From: Hyaloscypha bicolor E
Taxonomy: Eukaryota; Ascomycota; Leotiomycetes; Helotiales; Hyaloscyphaceae
Assembly: GCF_002865645.1 (NCBI RefSeq)
Contig: NW_020194521.1
Location: forward strand, 434,001-498,000
Length of the DNA stretch: 64,000 bases
Reading direction: 5' to 3'
Shown here in pieces: positions 14,149-26,794 of this stretch; positions within the stretch are counted from its first letter, which is position 1; the number at the start of each line of letters is the position of its first letter. Under the pieces are notes generated by a model that was not told the DNA's origin, ran no database searches, and saw only the letters and a program-made list of their open reading frames with translations. The translations under genes were made by a program, and so were the position numbers.

Positions 14149-15420
14149 TTATTTCCTTTCTCGAAATAAGCTTATTTTTAAGCTTTAAAAATCTCTATTA
14201 AATTTTCAAGTTATAGATTATATATTAAAGGCCAGAGGCTTTTTATATATAATTTAAAGAATTTCTGTCTATATTATATAGTTCCGGTAATATATTATTC
14301 TTAGTATAGTCTAATTAATAGAAAAGGGTTTAAGATAGTTCTAGCTATTCGGAATTCTTATTATAGAAACTCTAAAGAGCCAGAGAACTATTATTTAATA
14401 AGAATACAGGATATTATTCTGAATCTGGATTTTATTCTTTTTACTAAACTCGGTATTTGAGCTTTTTATAAAATAACTTTACTACTAGTATTTCTTAAAT
14501 TTTATATTCTATTTCTCTATCTTATAATTCTAATAATAAAGGCTCGGGTTTACTTATCCGGAAAAGTAATTACCTGAATCTTTATATAGCCTTTTTATAT
14601 AAAATACCGGATATATTTTTATTAATTCCGGAAGCTTAAGCCTAAAAGAATATTTTATTTATTTCAGGATTTTATATAATTCTTTATTTAATAAGCTAGC
14701 TTATAACTCGAATAATTGTTTTTCTAATATTTAATAATAATTTATATCTTATTTCTTATTCCGAAATCTACTAGTTAGTAATATTTATTAGCTTAGATAA
14801 TATAATATTCTTATACTTATATTATATTTTCCTATACTTTTTATTATAATTCATGGAATTATATTACTAGAGCCTTTATTTCTTATCTATTTAGTTCTTT
14901 CTTTAGGATATCTAATTATACTTGAATTTCTTAATTAAATAATATTTGTAATTTATAGCCTTTTTCTATAAGAAACGGGAATTAGCCTATAGTTTTATAA
15001 ATTAGAGCTATTTACTAATAGTTAATTATTATTATTTATTTATCTTAATTATTCTAGTAATTATTTATATAGAGATATAGTTATTAATTAAAGTACTAGT
15101 TAATAATTACTATTTGGCTATTAGTTTAGAAATAATTAGTAATTAATAACTTGAGCTTTATACTAATATACTTATAAAACTTATTTCAGAAATCTAATAT
15201 AAACTAGGGGCTTTAATTAGATATTATAGTTTCCAAAATACTAACTTAATAGATTATATAAATAAAGAATAGAGAAATTAATTCTTTAGCTATAATTATA
15301 TTTCGAATAGGAATTATAATAGAATACTTATTTAGGTAATTAATAAAGATTATTATTATATTATACTTATTTCTATTTTCTAAATATTTCTTGAAATCTA
15401 TTAATATATATTACTAGAGG
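14149..15420 (-). pseudogene. Integrase C-terminus and chromodomain of element D (degenerate)
   Basis: Minus-strand frames at 14660-14400 give SFRLKLPELIKIYPVFYIKR followed by LYKDSGNYF. They then give a segment ending EEILVVKLFYKKLKYRVK, which fits the end of Ty3/Gypsy integrase plus a chromodomain. In-frame TAG/TAA codons sit where Trp or Gln are usual. The hAT, minisatellite and MITE separate this part from the reverse transcriptase. Confidence 0.7.
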
Positions 15421-15427
15421 TAATATG

Positions 15428-15626
15428 AAATTATTAATAGATATAATAATTATTAATAGATATAATAATTATTAATAGATATAATAATTATTAATAGATA
15501 TAATAATTATTAATAGATATAATTATTAATAATAGATATAATAATTATTAATAGATATAATAATTATTAATAGATATAATAATTATTAATAGATATAATA
15601 ATTATTAATAGATATAATAATTATTC
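15428..15626. repeat. 19-bp minisatellite, about 10 copies
   Basis: Tandem copies of AATAGATATAATAATTATT run almost perfectly. One unit is a variant (ATAATTATTAAT). It lies inside the 3' pol part of element D. The copies are much more uniform than the surrounding RIP-mutated sequence, which suggests recent expansion. Confidence 0.9.
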
Positions 15627-15764
15627 TTATATTAATTAATATCTATATTCTGGCCTAGCTAGTAATAGCAGAACTAAAAAAGCTAATAGTAATATAGGCT
15701 CTAATAAGCTCAATAAGTAATAATTAGATAATTATACTAATTCATTATTAAACTAAGGCCTTAA

Positions 15765-15913
15765 TAATATTATAGGGCTACTATAGGGCTAATATACTAT
15801 ATTTATAGGCCTTATATTACCTTTTCTTTACTATAGCAGAATTCCGATTTAGTAAAAGCGGTATAAGGCTTATAAATATAGTATATTAGCCCTATAGTAG
15901 CCCTATAGTATTA
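15765..15913. mobile_element. Palindromic MITE-like element
   Basis: About 54-bp inverted arms (15765-15818 and 15860-15913) flank a 41-bp spacer. Both arms carry ACTATAGGGCTACTATAGGG or its complement, and the few arm mismatches are C/T changes. There is no coding capacity. Ends at TA would suit a mariner-type MITE, but no target duplication is certain. Confidence 0.7.
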
Positions 15914-15939
15914 CTAAAGCCCTGGAACTTACTATTATT

Positions 15940-16090
15940 AATGAAATTATTAATGGGCTCGCTTAATAACTGGCTGGGCCCACTTTTATTAATAGAATTA
16001 TTAATAGACTCACTTAATAGCTAGCTGGGCCCACTTTTATTAATAGAATTATTAATAAAAGCAGGCCCAGCCATTAAGTAAGTCCTATTA
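15940..16090. repeat. Cluster of GGGCCCAC-containing direct and inverted repeats
   Basis: A unit containing CTGGGCCCACTTTTATTAAT occurs twice in direct orientation (about 15980 and 16026). It then occurs once in partial inverted form (AAAAGCAGGCCCAGCCATTAAG, to 16076), forming a compact hairpin centred near 16048. Related pieces recur at about 16240-16290. No coding frame is present. Confidence 0.65.
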
Positions 16091-16661
16091 TATTAATAGT
16101 ATTAGTAATAATTATATTATCTATATTATATAATAGACTATTAAATAGAAATATAATAGTATAGTAATAATAGTCTACTTTTATACTAATTTTTATACTA
16201 ATCGGTTTATAATTAAACTAGAAAGCGAGATATTTATATAATAGAGCTCGCTTAATAGCTAGAGCTCACTTTTATTAATAATAATTATTAATATTAATCG
16301 TTTATTAATTAATTAACCAATAATAATTACTAATTAATAATTATAATTAATAATTTATTAGAGCCTATACTAGCTAATAGAGCTTAGTTTATCTTAAATA
16401 TTCTATTAGGGACTATATATATATTTCCTAAATAAAGGCAATATATAAAGATATTTCGGGTATTATTATATTATTAAATATAAATAGTTTACTATATTAT
16501 AAAAAGAAGCCATTTTATAATATTCAAGTATTTTTCTTCTTATTTCTTGCTTTATTTTATAGCTTTTCTAACTTTAGTAATTCTCGGTTTTTATTTAATA
16601 ACTTATCTATAATATAAGCAAGAAATACTTAAGGTATTTATATTACTTATAAATATTTATA

Positions 16662-19600
16662 AGTAGTATAAATAGAATATAAGTAGCATAAAACTCAAAA
16701 AATTTGAGTAGAGTAGAATATATATTCATGAATATTCATAAATAGTCACGTGGAAATCACGTGATTTTAGTAAATCGACATATATTTAATTTTTTAATAA
16801 AGAACTAAGGTACCTATTAAGCAGCCTTATATAAGCTAGGCTAGTACTTATATAAGGCTACTTAAATACTAATTTTCTATAATAATAAACTAATTATCCT
16901 CCTCAGAATCTTGTTTTTTCTCCTTTTTCTCTCCCTTTTTCTCTTCTTTTTTAACCTCTTCTAATTCGTCTTTAAATAACCCCCAACTTTTTAAGCAAGC
17001 TATTCTCTCAAAAGTACTCTTATTAAGTCTATTTCGTAATTTAGTTATAATAAGAGCGCCTTGAGAGAAGAATCTCTTGCTAGGAGCCAAGGAAGCTGGA
17101 ATTCCTAAATATTTCCTAGCTATTAAAGCTAAAGCAGGAAATCTAGCGGCATTAGACTTCTAATAATCTAAAGGCTTAACCTATATATATATTAGTACTA
17201 ATATATAAAAAAATATTAAGAGAATATTAGATAATTATTTAATAGAATTTAAGTAAAGTTTACTTACCTTTCTATCTTCTCTCTTTTCTTCTAAATAAAT
17301 TACTAATTCGTCTTCTATATTAGAAGACTTATTAGTAATATATATATCTAAGTCGTCTTCGTCGGAATCGGCTATACTAATATCCGAGGAGTCGGATCTA
17401 GCTTGAGATATATTATAATTATATTTATATCTAAATATAAAATTAGTTATTAATTTATTAAAAAAATAATTAAAGGAATTACTTATACGTTATAATCGGT
17501 CTTTAATCTATTATATATATCCGAGGACATATTATTAGATAAGCCAATACTAGTTAATTCTTCTTATTTAATTCGAGGATTAAGAATAAGAGCTAAATAT
17601 AAAGCTTTACTTTTATTATCTAAAACGCCTGTTTTAGGATAATATTTTCGAAGTTTAGCTATACCCTTATTAATAGCATCTGTAAATGCTTTGTCCTATT
17701 AAATATTAGTATAATAATATAAGAAGAATTTAAGAAAAGACTTACTTTAAATTCCTTTTTAAAATTTTCAAGTTTATTATATATTTTATATACCTCAGAT
17801 ATAATATAATATATAGTCGAATAATTTTCGGCTTATAACTTAGTCATAGCTTTAACAAATATTAAAACTATATTTAAAATATTATTTAAATAAGTAATTT
17901 TAATATTAGTTAAAACTAGACTTTTATTTTTAAAAGCCTTCGAATTAGAGCTATTAATAACTACTTCAATAGCTTTATATATATATAAAAAGTTCTTTAA
18001 TATATAATAAGTCGAAGACTACTGTATTTTTTAATCTATAAATAATTAGTATTAATTAATAATTAATTAAATAATTAATTACTTACCAAGTTAAGGAAAT
18101 CGAGTATTTTCTATATTAAAAGCTTTAATTTGAGCTTCTAATAGCCGTCGGTTTTCTTGATTATATTTAAGACCTATAATAGTCTTTCGAACCTTTTTCT
18201 AAATTAATAAATCTATAATTTATTAATAAAACTCTTATAAATTATAAAGGGAACTTACTTATTACTTGTTCTGCTTCTCTTTCTTCTTCTCTATCTTCAA
18301 GTTCTTCTATTTCTTGCTCGTATAAATCCGTAGAATAAGAGGTATTATAATTATTCTTAATAAGAGCTTTTAAAATATCTTAAACTACTAAGTTTAATAT
18401 ATAAGCTATATAAGGAATATCTCCTTGAAATTTAATGCCTTCCTTATTATAATGCTTTATAAAAGCCTTTAATAAGGTATTATTTGAGCTAGTATTATCT
18501 CGAGTAATACTAAAAAAGATATATTAATATAAATTATTTAAAAATTTAATTAGAATTACTTACCTAGTAATATTATACTCGATATTATATTGTTTTAAAG
18601 CTTCTAATAAAACAGAAAGTATATAAACGCCAGAGTATATATTATTTAAGTCTTTTATAGCTAATAAATAAGATTTTAATATAAAATCCTTATTTATAAA
18701 GTATCTAAAAATATATTAGTATAAATTTCACTTAATAATTATAGAAATATATAAACTTATATAGTAATTCCAAGGAAGGCCTTTTGGTTTATAAAGGTAA
18801 TAGCGTCTAAAGTAATAGAAAAGGTTTCTTGAGATTTAATATTCTCTAGAAATTTATCTTTAATATTTAAACTCTTTTTAATATAGCTTAAATTAAGCTT
18901 ATTTATAAGTGTTTTTAAATATAAAGGCGGTATTTAACTATTAAGTATTAGTATATATAATAATAATAAAGAATATAATAATACTTACTAATTTAAATAC
19001 TTTAAAAGTAATTTAAAATTTGGTATATTTACTACTCGAAAAGAAATATTATTATTAATTATAAAACTTAATAATAGTTTCTTAAAGTAATTAATAGTAA
19101 AGCTTTCTTCTCTTTAACCCGATTGCTTATTAAAAAGATTATTTATAGTAGATTAAGAGACTTGAGAAAAGCCTTTATTTTCACCTATTAAATATATTAG
19201 TAAATAAAGCTTTTTAATTAATATTAAATAACTTACTATTATTATTACTATCTTTAAGACTAGTAATATCGATAAATTTATGTGCGTTTCGAAAATGAGT
19301 ATAATAATTACTTATAGGGGCATATATTCGTTAATTTATCTATATTTTTCTATTATATTAATTAGTAAAAAATTATTAAAAATTAATATATTAACTTACG
19401 AATAACCTCGAACTAAGCACTTTATAGTATACGTACGAGTTTCTTGGGGATCCTCTTGAATAGAATTTAATATCTTTTTTAAGTAGCCTTTCTTAAAGAG
19501 AGAAGCTTGCTTATTAAGGGGTTTTAACTCAAACTCAGAGTGATTTTGAGCTAAGTTAATCTTAATTGAGGATTATTGAGACATTTTCGAATATATCGAG

Positions 19601-20132
19601 TATAAGTAAGTATATTTGTAGTAGAAAGTATATTAATAGGAGTAATAGTTGAGGTTTTATATGAAATAGAAGTATAGGAAAGAAATAAAAATCGAGGAAA
19701 TCGATGTGTTTTTATAGAAAGTTCTAATATTCTAAGGGCTTCTTAATTATTCTTCTAATTAGAAAGAGTTCCCTTATTTCGAAGATTCTAGTCTCCTAAT
19801 TTCTAATTTTTACTAATAGAATTGCTATTATTATTAAGTTCTTAAGTCGATGTAATTCTAGAAGTATTATAGAGGTTCGGCTCGCTTACCAAGCGCCGCC
19901 ACTACTTAATTGGGTAGCGAGGTGGCGCTAGAGCGGGAGTGCCCGGGGCTTTACCTAATAAGGCTAGCCTGTCACGTGCGTGCATCACGTGCACACTACT
20001 CAAAGTATTTATAAATATTTATAAATAGCTTAATTAGAATATAAATAGAATATAAGTAATAGGAATTTTTAATAAATAGAATATAAGTAGGGGCTACTAT
20101 TCTATTCTATTCTATTTATTATTTATACTACT
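16662..20132 (-). mobile_element. hAT-family DNA transposon, copy 1, inserted in element D
   Basis: The ends share a 13-bp terminal inverted repeat AGTAGTATAAATA. They are flanked by an 8-bp duplication, TATTTATA (16654-16661) on the left and TATCTATA (20133-20140) on the right, the one difference being a RIP-type C-to-T. Subterminal CACGTG motifs occur at both ends (about 16750 and 16762; 19974 and 19987). The interior encodes a hAT transposase on the minus strand. An 8-bp duplication is the hAT hallmark. A second, heavily mutated copy lies at about 46895-50272. Confidence 0.88.
16890..19584 (-). pseudogene. hAT transposase, RIP-damaged
   Basis: The likely start ATG is at 19584. It is followed by an N-terminal segment (NLAQNHSEFELKPLNKQASL) and, after a GT..AG intron, a His-containing stretch (THFRNAHKF) that may be the remains of a BED-type zinc finger. 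The C-terminus is clear: LDYxKSNAARFPALALIARK, then LGIPASLAPSKRFFSQGAL and KLRNRLNKSTFERIACLKSW (17165-16960), the hAT C-terminal dimerisation domain, ending in a Lys/Glu tail at 16890. One TAG stands where the family has Trp. An acidic segment (about 17420-17300) precedes a clean intron (GTAAGT..TATAG). The middle contains several more stops. The RNase H-like catalytic region was not resolved residue by residue. Confidence 0.85.
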
Positions 20133-20140
20133 TATCTATA

Positions 20141-23100
20141 AGCTAGATATTATTATATTAGATTTCTTCTTAGGCCGGGCTTATAAAGGCCTTAATTAGA
20201 GCTAACTAGAGATCCTATATAATATTATTATTAATCTTTTATTATAAAAGAAGAATTTTGGTTCAGTAGGCTATTATTACCTTATTCTAGATAATTATAT
20301 TCTTGTATTTCTTATTTAGGGTATTTGCTTATTTATTTAACTTATTTGCCTAATATATAAGTTTAAAATAATAGTAAGAAAGATATTTTATCTAATAAGC
20401 TTATTTTATCGAGAATTTCTTTATAGTTATAAAGTATTCGAGAGCTTAATAGTCTAAATAAATTATAAAGAATACTTTTTATAAGCCTTCTAGTTCTATT
20501 TATTATTCGGTTAAGAAAAGAATAATAGCAAGTATTTCTTTATTATAAATATTATAGTTTAGTTCTACTAATTATATAGTCTTAGAAAAAAATATTACTA
20601 GATACTAGAATTCTATCTAGAAGTTTTATTATAAAAGAATACTAGCTATAACTTTGTTTAATATATTTGTTTTAATTATAGTAAGGAAATTCGGATTATA
20701 GTAATATAGAATTAGTACCGAAAATATAGCTTATTTTAGCTTATTAAAACCTTTTTAATATTAATCTATTTACTTATATAAGATTCCCTTATATATTAGA
20801 GTTCTTAGAGGCTTTACTATATAGCTATATTTTATAATAAAGTACTAATAAAAATTATAAAAGCCTAAAAAGCCCTATTTTTCCTTAATTATTATTAGTA
20901 ATTACTAATTCTTAATAATTACTATCTTATTTGAATTTACTTTAATATCTTTAATAAAAATAATAAAGCCTAGATATTTTATATAAATAATCTTAAACTC
21001 TAATTTCTTAATATTTACTTGAAAGCTAGTATCCTATAATTACTAAAGAATCTTTTATATATAATTTTTATATTTATTATATAATACTAGTTATATAGTA
21101 TTACTATATATAGCTTAGTATATAGCTAGTACTTTTAGCCCGGTATATAGCTTTTAGCTTAATTCAAGCTCTTTATTACTACTATAATATTATTTTATTA
21201 TAATAATATTTAAAGAAATTATTTAAATAAATTAGGATATTATTTAGGTAAGCTATATAAAAGATATTAAGATAATTAAAGAAAATATTATTTATATATC
21301 TCTAATATATAATAGAGCTATTAGTTAGGCTTTTCTAAAGAACTTTATATTTATAGGCCCTATATCTCATATAAAATATTATAAGTTTTTCTAATTCTGG
21401 ATTTATTCTAATTTAATAAAATATCTGTCAAATATCTAGCTTTATATAAACCTTAGCTTAAGCTAGTTATATAAGAGTCTTGTAAATAAGAGAAAAAGAA
21501 TAATAATTCTTTCGGGTTAAGTTATTTAGCTTATAATAATTAATATAGAATTATAGAATTCTATTAGCCTTTTTTATAAAAAGAATTAGAGATATAAACA
21601 GAAACTAGCTTGGCTTAATAAAGCTATATTAGAGGTTCTTTTTAAGGAAATACTTAATCTCTTATAGCTTATAAGTTAATTACTAATAAAGTAATAAATA
21701 CTCTAGGCTTTCCGGGCCCTTAAAGTTATTAATCTGGATTTTATAATTATAGAGCCAGTAAGGAAATAAGATATTTAATATTTTCTTTAAGAAAATATTT
21801 GCGAAATCTCTAAATTCTTTTAGTAAAACTCTTACTAGCTATTATAACTTTGTCTTTTCTGACTATTACTTACCCGAAATAAACTTATTCTCTTATTATA
21901 ATTCTAGTTCTTTATTAATCTCGAAAAATAATATTATAAAGAAAAAGTTCTTCTTCTTTTATAGATTTATCTAGAAAGCAGCTAATAAAATACCCGTAAT
22001 ATTAACCGAGAGCTTTAACTAGTACTTATAGCTTTCCTTTAAATAATATAAGTTTAATATTTCTATTTCTGGCTTAGAAATAGCCTCTATATTTCCTAAA
22101 GCTATTTTTATTTCTTTATAATATTAAGCTTAATTCTTTTACTATATATGGCTTTCTAAGCCGGGCTTATAAAAAAAGTTAAGGGATTTCTTTTTTATAA
22201 TCTAAGGTTTTTAGGACTTATTTATAGCTATAGCTTTATTTCTTCTATTTATATTTTCTTAATACTAGTTATTTTTTTCAGGTTTCAAGTTCTTATAAGT
22301 AATAATTAGAACCTTATTCTAATTCTTTTTTCTAGGCTAATTATCTGGCCAGATTAATCTTTTATTTTTATAATTAATTAAAATACTAATACTTATAAAT
22401 TATTATTATTTCAATATTATATTATACTTGCCTAGTCTTATAATTAATATAGGTACTAGAACTTTCCGTTTATTAATTAAAAATATAAACTTAATATAGT
22501 AAATAATAGATATAGCCTATTTATAATTAAATCCTCTTATATTATAAGATAATATTAGTTAAATAGGCTTAATATCTAGGAATTATTTAATTATTCTTAT
22601 AAACTTGAAATTAATAAAAGTTTATTTATTTATTCTAATATTAATAAAAAAGAAGTTTTAATACTTAATTTATTATTACTAACTATATAAGGAAATATAA
22701 ATATATTATTTTTAAATAATTAGCTCAAATTAGCTTTTATTATATTAATATAATATAGCCCTAAAGAAAAAACTTCCTTTAGAAATTATTTTTTCCCTAT
22801 TTAGTATTCTCGAATACCTTATTTATAATAAATATTACTAGCTTAGCTACTAAGATTTACTTTATATACTCTATTTTGGGCTCTTAATAGTTCCTAAACA
22901 TATAACTAAATCTATTATAGTTATAATACTTGAGATTAGAGAATTCGGGTTTCGAAATAATAGACTTATCTATTACTAGGGTTTTAAAAACGGGCTTTAT
23001 ATAAGGGATATTTCCTAAGCTTAATATATTTATACTATTATTAGCTTTCTTAAATACCTGGTTTTTTCTTTTATAATAAGCTTAAATTTACTAATTATTT

Positions 23101-24236
23101 ATAATATAATATTATATAAACTCTATAATATAAATAGCCGAGTTATTATAATATATAGCTATAGCCTCTTATAACTTTCAAGTAAGCTTATTATTTAGGT
23201 TATTTTTAAGGTTCTATAAATTAATATTTCCGTTTATTATATATCTTAGAAATAGAATATAAAATATCTAAAAGATTTGGCCCTTTTTTATTAATAGCTC
23301 TTTAAATACTAGCCGAGTATTATATTTCCTATTCGGGTTACTATATAGCTCTTTTAAATAGATATATAGTTCTCTAATAGTCTCGTATATATATTAGCTA
23401 TTCTAATTCAGGTAAAAAGAGATTAATATAAGAATATAACTATTTATATAACCGGAAATATAGATAATTTTAAGGTTCTTTATTTAGTAAGTATTAGAAT
23501 TATTATAAAACTTGTTTTTAATTTAGATTAACTAGTTATTAAAAGTAATATTATTCTTAATTATATCTTTAAAGATAAAAGAGTTAGGAAGTTTAACTAA
23601 ATATCTACTTTCTAAAGTAAGGAAACCGAATATTAGCTAGCCTGCAAGTTATATAATAAGTTTCTTAATAATAGCTTTATTCTTTTATAAGGCTTATTTG
23701 ATTTCTTTTAGCTAATTATAATAATTCTTACTATAGGTAAGAGTATTATAGGTCTTTAGAATTAGTTTAATAATCTCTTTATATAAAGCTTCTAGGTTCT
23801 AGAATAATACTTAAAACTCTATTTTTAATAAAATAGATTTCTTTTCTTTTTCTATTCTCTAAAAAGAATCTCTTTCTTACTATAAGTATTAACGGGATAT
23901 TCGGACTTCTTAAAAGACTTAATAAAAGGCTCTGGTCTATCTTCTAGTAATATACTAATAGTATCTTATACTATAGCTTCTTCTAACTTATCTAGTTATT
24001 TCGGGACTTGCTTTCTTATAGATCTTTTTTAATAATAAGATTACTAGCCTATTTGCTTGCCTGGCCGGTTTAAGGCTTCTTGCCTAGTTATTTTAGGGCT
24101 TTCTTTTATTCTAATATTAATTAATTAGTATAGGAATAGCTATAGTATATAGTATTTATACTTATCGAAAACCGATTAGATAAATATTATTTAAATCCTC
24201 TATAGAATTAAGAAATAGGTAAGCTTTGAATTATAT
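20141..24236 (-). pseudogene. gag-pol 5' part of element D (degenerate)
   Basis: This is the interior of the chromodomain Gypsy element upstream of the hAT insertion, read on the minus strand from 24236 downward. Reverse-transcriptase remnants are recognisable near 21200-20900 (a YLGFIIFIKDIKV segment, the conserved block after the active site). Gag should occupy about 24.1-22.5 kb but is too mutated to prove. Many TAA/TAG codons interrupt every frame. Confidence 0.65.
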
Positions 24237-24474
24237 TACAAGTATAAGATCTAGGGCCTAAAAAGCAAGGTTAGACTATCTCTATTTTAATAATTCAAAG
24301 CTAAAGAAGAGAAGAGGATCTCGAAGAAGTCTCGGATCTAAATAATTGCGTACTGCATACGGGCCCACGTGTCGTATCACGTGACCTCGACTTTGCTTCC
24401 CGACTTCGACTTCATATACCTAGCTAGTTCTAGTCTAACCCTTACTAGTACCGTATATTATAATAACCGTAATA
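24237..24474 (-). repeat. Right (5') LTR of element D, uninterrupted copy
   Basis: This is the complete copy of the LTR split at the left end. It is also the empty-site version of the CTAG target used by the 13 kb element: position 24417 onward reads straight through where the other copy holds 13 kb. It keeps more CpG and CpA than the split copy (ACGTGTCG, CACGTGACC), so it is less RIP-mutated. A flanking ATATAT on each side fits a 5-6 bp target duplication, although in such AT-rich DNA that is weak support. Confidence 0.88.
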
Positions 24475-24589
24475 ATATATTTAAGTAACTTAAGTAATTT
24501 GAGTATTTCTTTAATATACTAGCTAATACTAATATTAGCAAACTCGGACCTATAAAGCCAAGGTTAAGTAAGATTCCCTTAGTAGACGA

Positions 24590-26060
<1,471 letters not shown>

Positions 26061-26340
26061 GATGATCCAGCTGCGATTAGGAAGGCCGCTCAATAATGTA
26101 GTCTCTTCACAAGAAATATAGCGACCCAAGGAAATCCAAAGCCTGACAACGTTAGGCTGAGGTGGTGGGCTACCCTGGCCGTCACGGCTGAAGCGCTGGA
26201 GGGGTACAAAAGAACGTGCTCTCCCAACCCAAAACTTAACACCTCTTCCACAATCCCTCCAACCACAAGCACGGTGGTTGTCAATATCAGCTACATTTCG
26301 AACCATACCATTGGCTCAAACCAACCCCAGCTAGCCGCCA

Positions 26341-26690
26341 TGCACTCGCCCTCGCCCTCGCCGCCGCCCTTGCCACCATCATCGCACAGATCAAGTCTGC
26401 CAGCTTCCTACTTTCCTCCACATTCAGGCTCCAGACAGTCATACCCCTCACGAAACGTATCTTGTCAACACTCCTACAACAATCCGCAAGCCGACCACGA
26501 TGCCGCCCTGCGAGCTTCCCTTACGACTCTTCTATCTATTGGCGCTGCCGCTGCTCCCAAATGAAACCAACCTCCTACTAGAATGACTAGCAATGAGCCG
26601 ATGGGTCTACGATTTGTCCCAGAATCAGAATTGATGGCACCTACGTTACCAGCAGAGAGCACAGCCAACAAAGGAGCCTAGTCAACCGTT
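26341..26690 (+). pseudogene. Probable remnant of a conserved fungal hypothetical gene
   Basis: One frame runs from ATG 26341 through a Ser/Pro-rich leader to DHDAALRASLTTLLSIGAAA, then hits TGA at 26562 in a context where CGA-to-TGA would explain it. The same frame continues with MGLRFVPESELMAP (about 26598-26642) and ends at TAG 26679. The DHDAALRASL and LRFVPESEL blocks look like parts of one conserved fungal protein of unknown function, recalled only by general appearance. It lies next to the kinase pseudogene and downstream of the NLR gene. It could instead be an intact short protein ending at 26564. No function is assigned. Confidence 0.45.
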
Positions 26691-26794
26691 GCACGGCACA
26701 GCGAGTCTATCACGCGTATGATACAACCAGCCTCGCCACAATCGCCGATGGCATCTCTACCGCTTCAGCAAGCGCATACCTCTCCTCAGCGTAG

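Larger units (their letters stand above)
934..24474 (-). mobile_element. Ty3/Gypsy chromodomain retrotransposon (element D), minus strand, split by two insertions
   Basis: The right LTR (24237-24474) is matched by a left LTR that is itself split (934-1120 plus 14094-14148). Both begin TA and end TA, as expected for TG..CA termini after RIP. On the minus strand, a purine tract (GAGAAAGGAAA) lies just inside the left LTR at about 14155-14165, as a polypurine tract should, so the right LTR is the 5' one. Minus-strand translation gives Gypsy reverse-transcriptase pieces (a YLGFII motif near 20930-20985). At 14655-14400 it gives the end of integrase followed by a chromodomain-like segment (SFRLKLPE, IYPVFYIKRL, then EEILVVKLFYKKLKYRV). 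Removing the 13 kb Gypsy insertion and the hAT leaves about 7.1 kb, normal for Ty3/Gypsy. Stops are numerous; the element is dead. Confidence 0.85.

Noticed and set aside
15428..15626. CRISPR-like array
   Set aside because: The units are contiguous 19-mers without spacers, in a eukaryotic genome.
1..24500. Mitochondrial or bacterial AT-rich DNA
   Set aside because: The A/T bias comes with Gypsy and hAT sequences, TSDs and C-to-T/G-to-A differences between copies, all pointing to nuclear RIP; no rRNA, tRNA or mitochondrial gene is seen.
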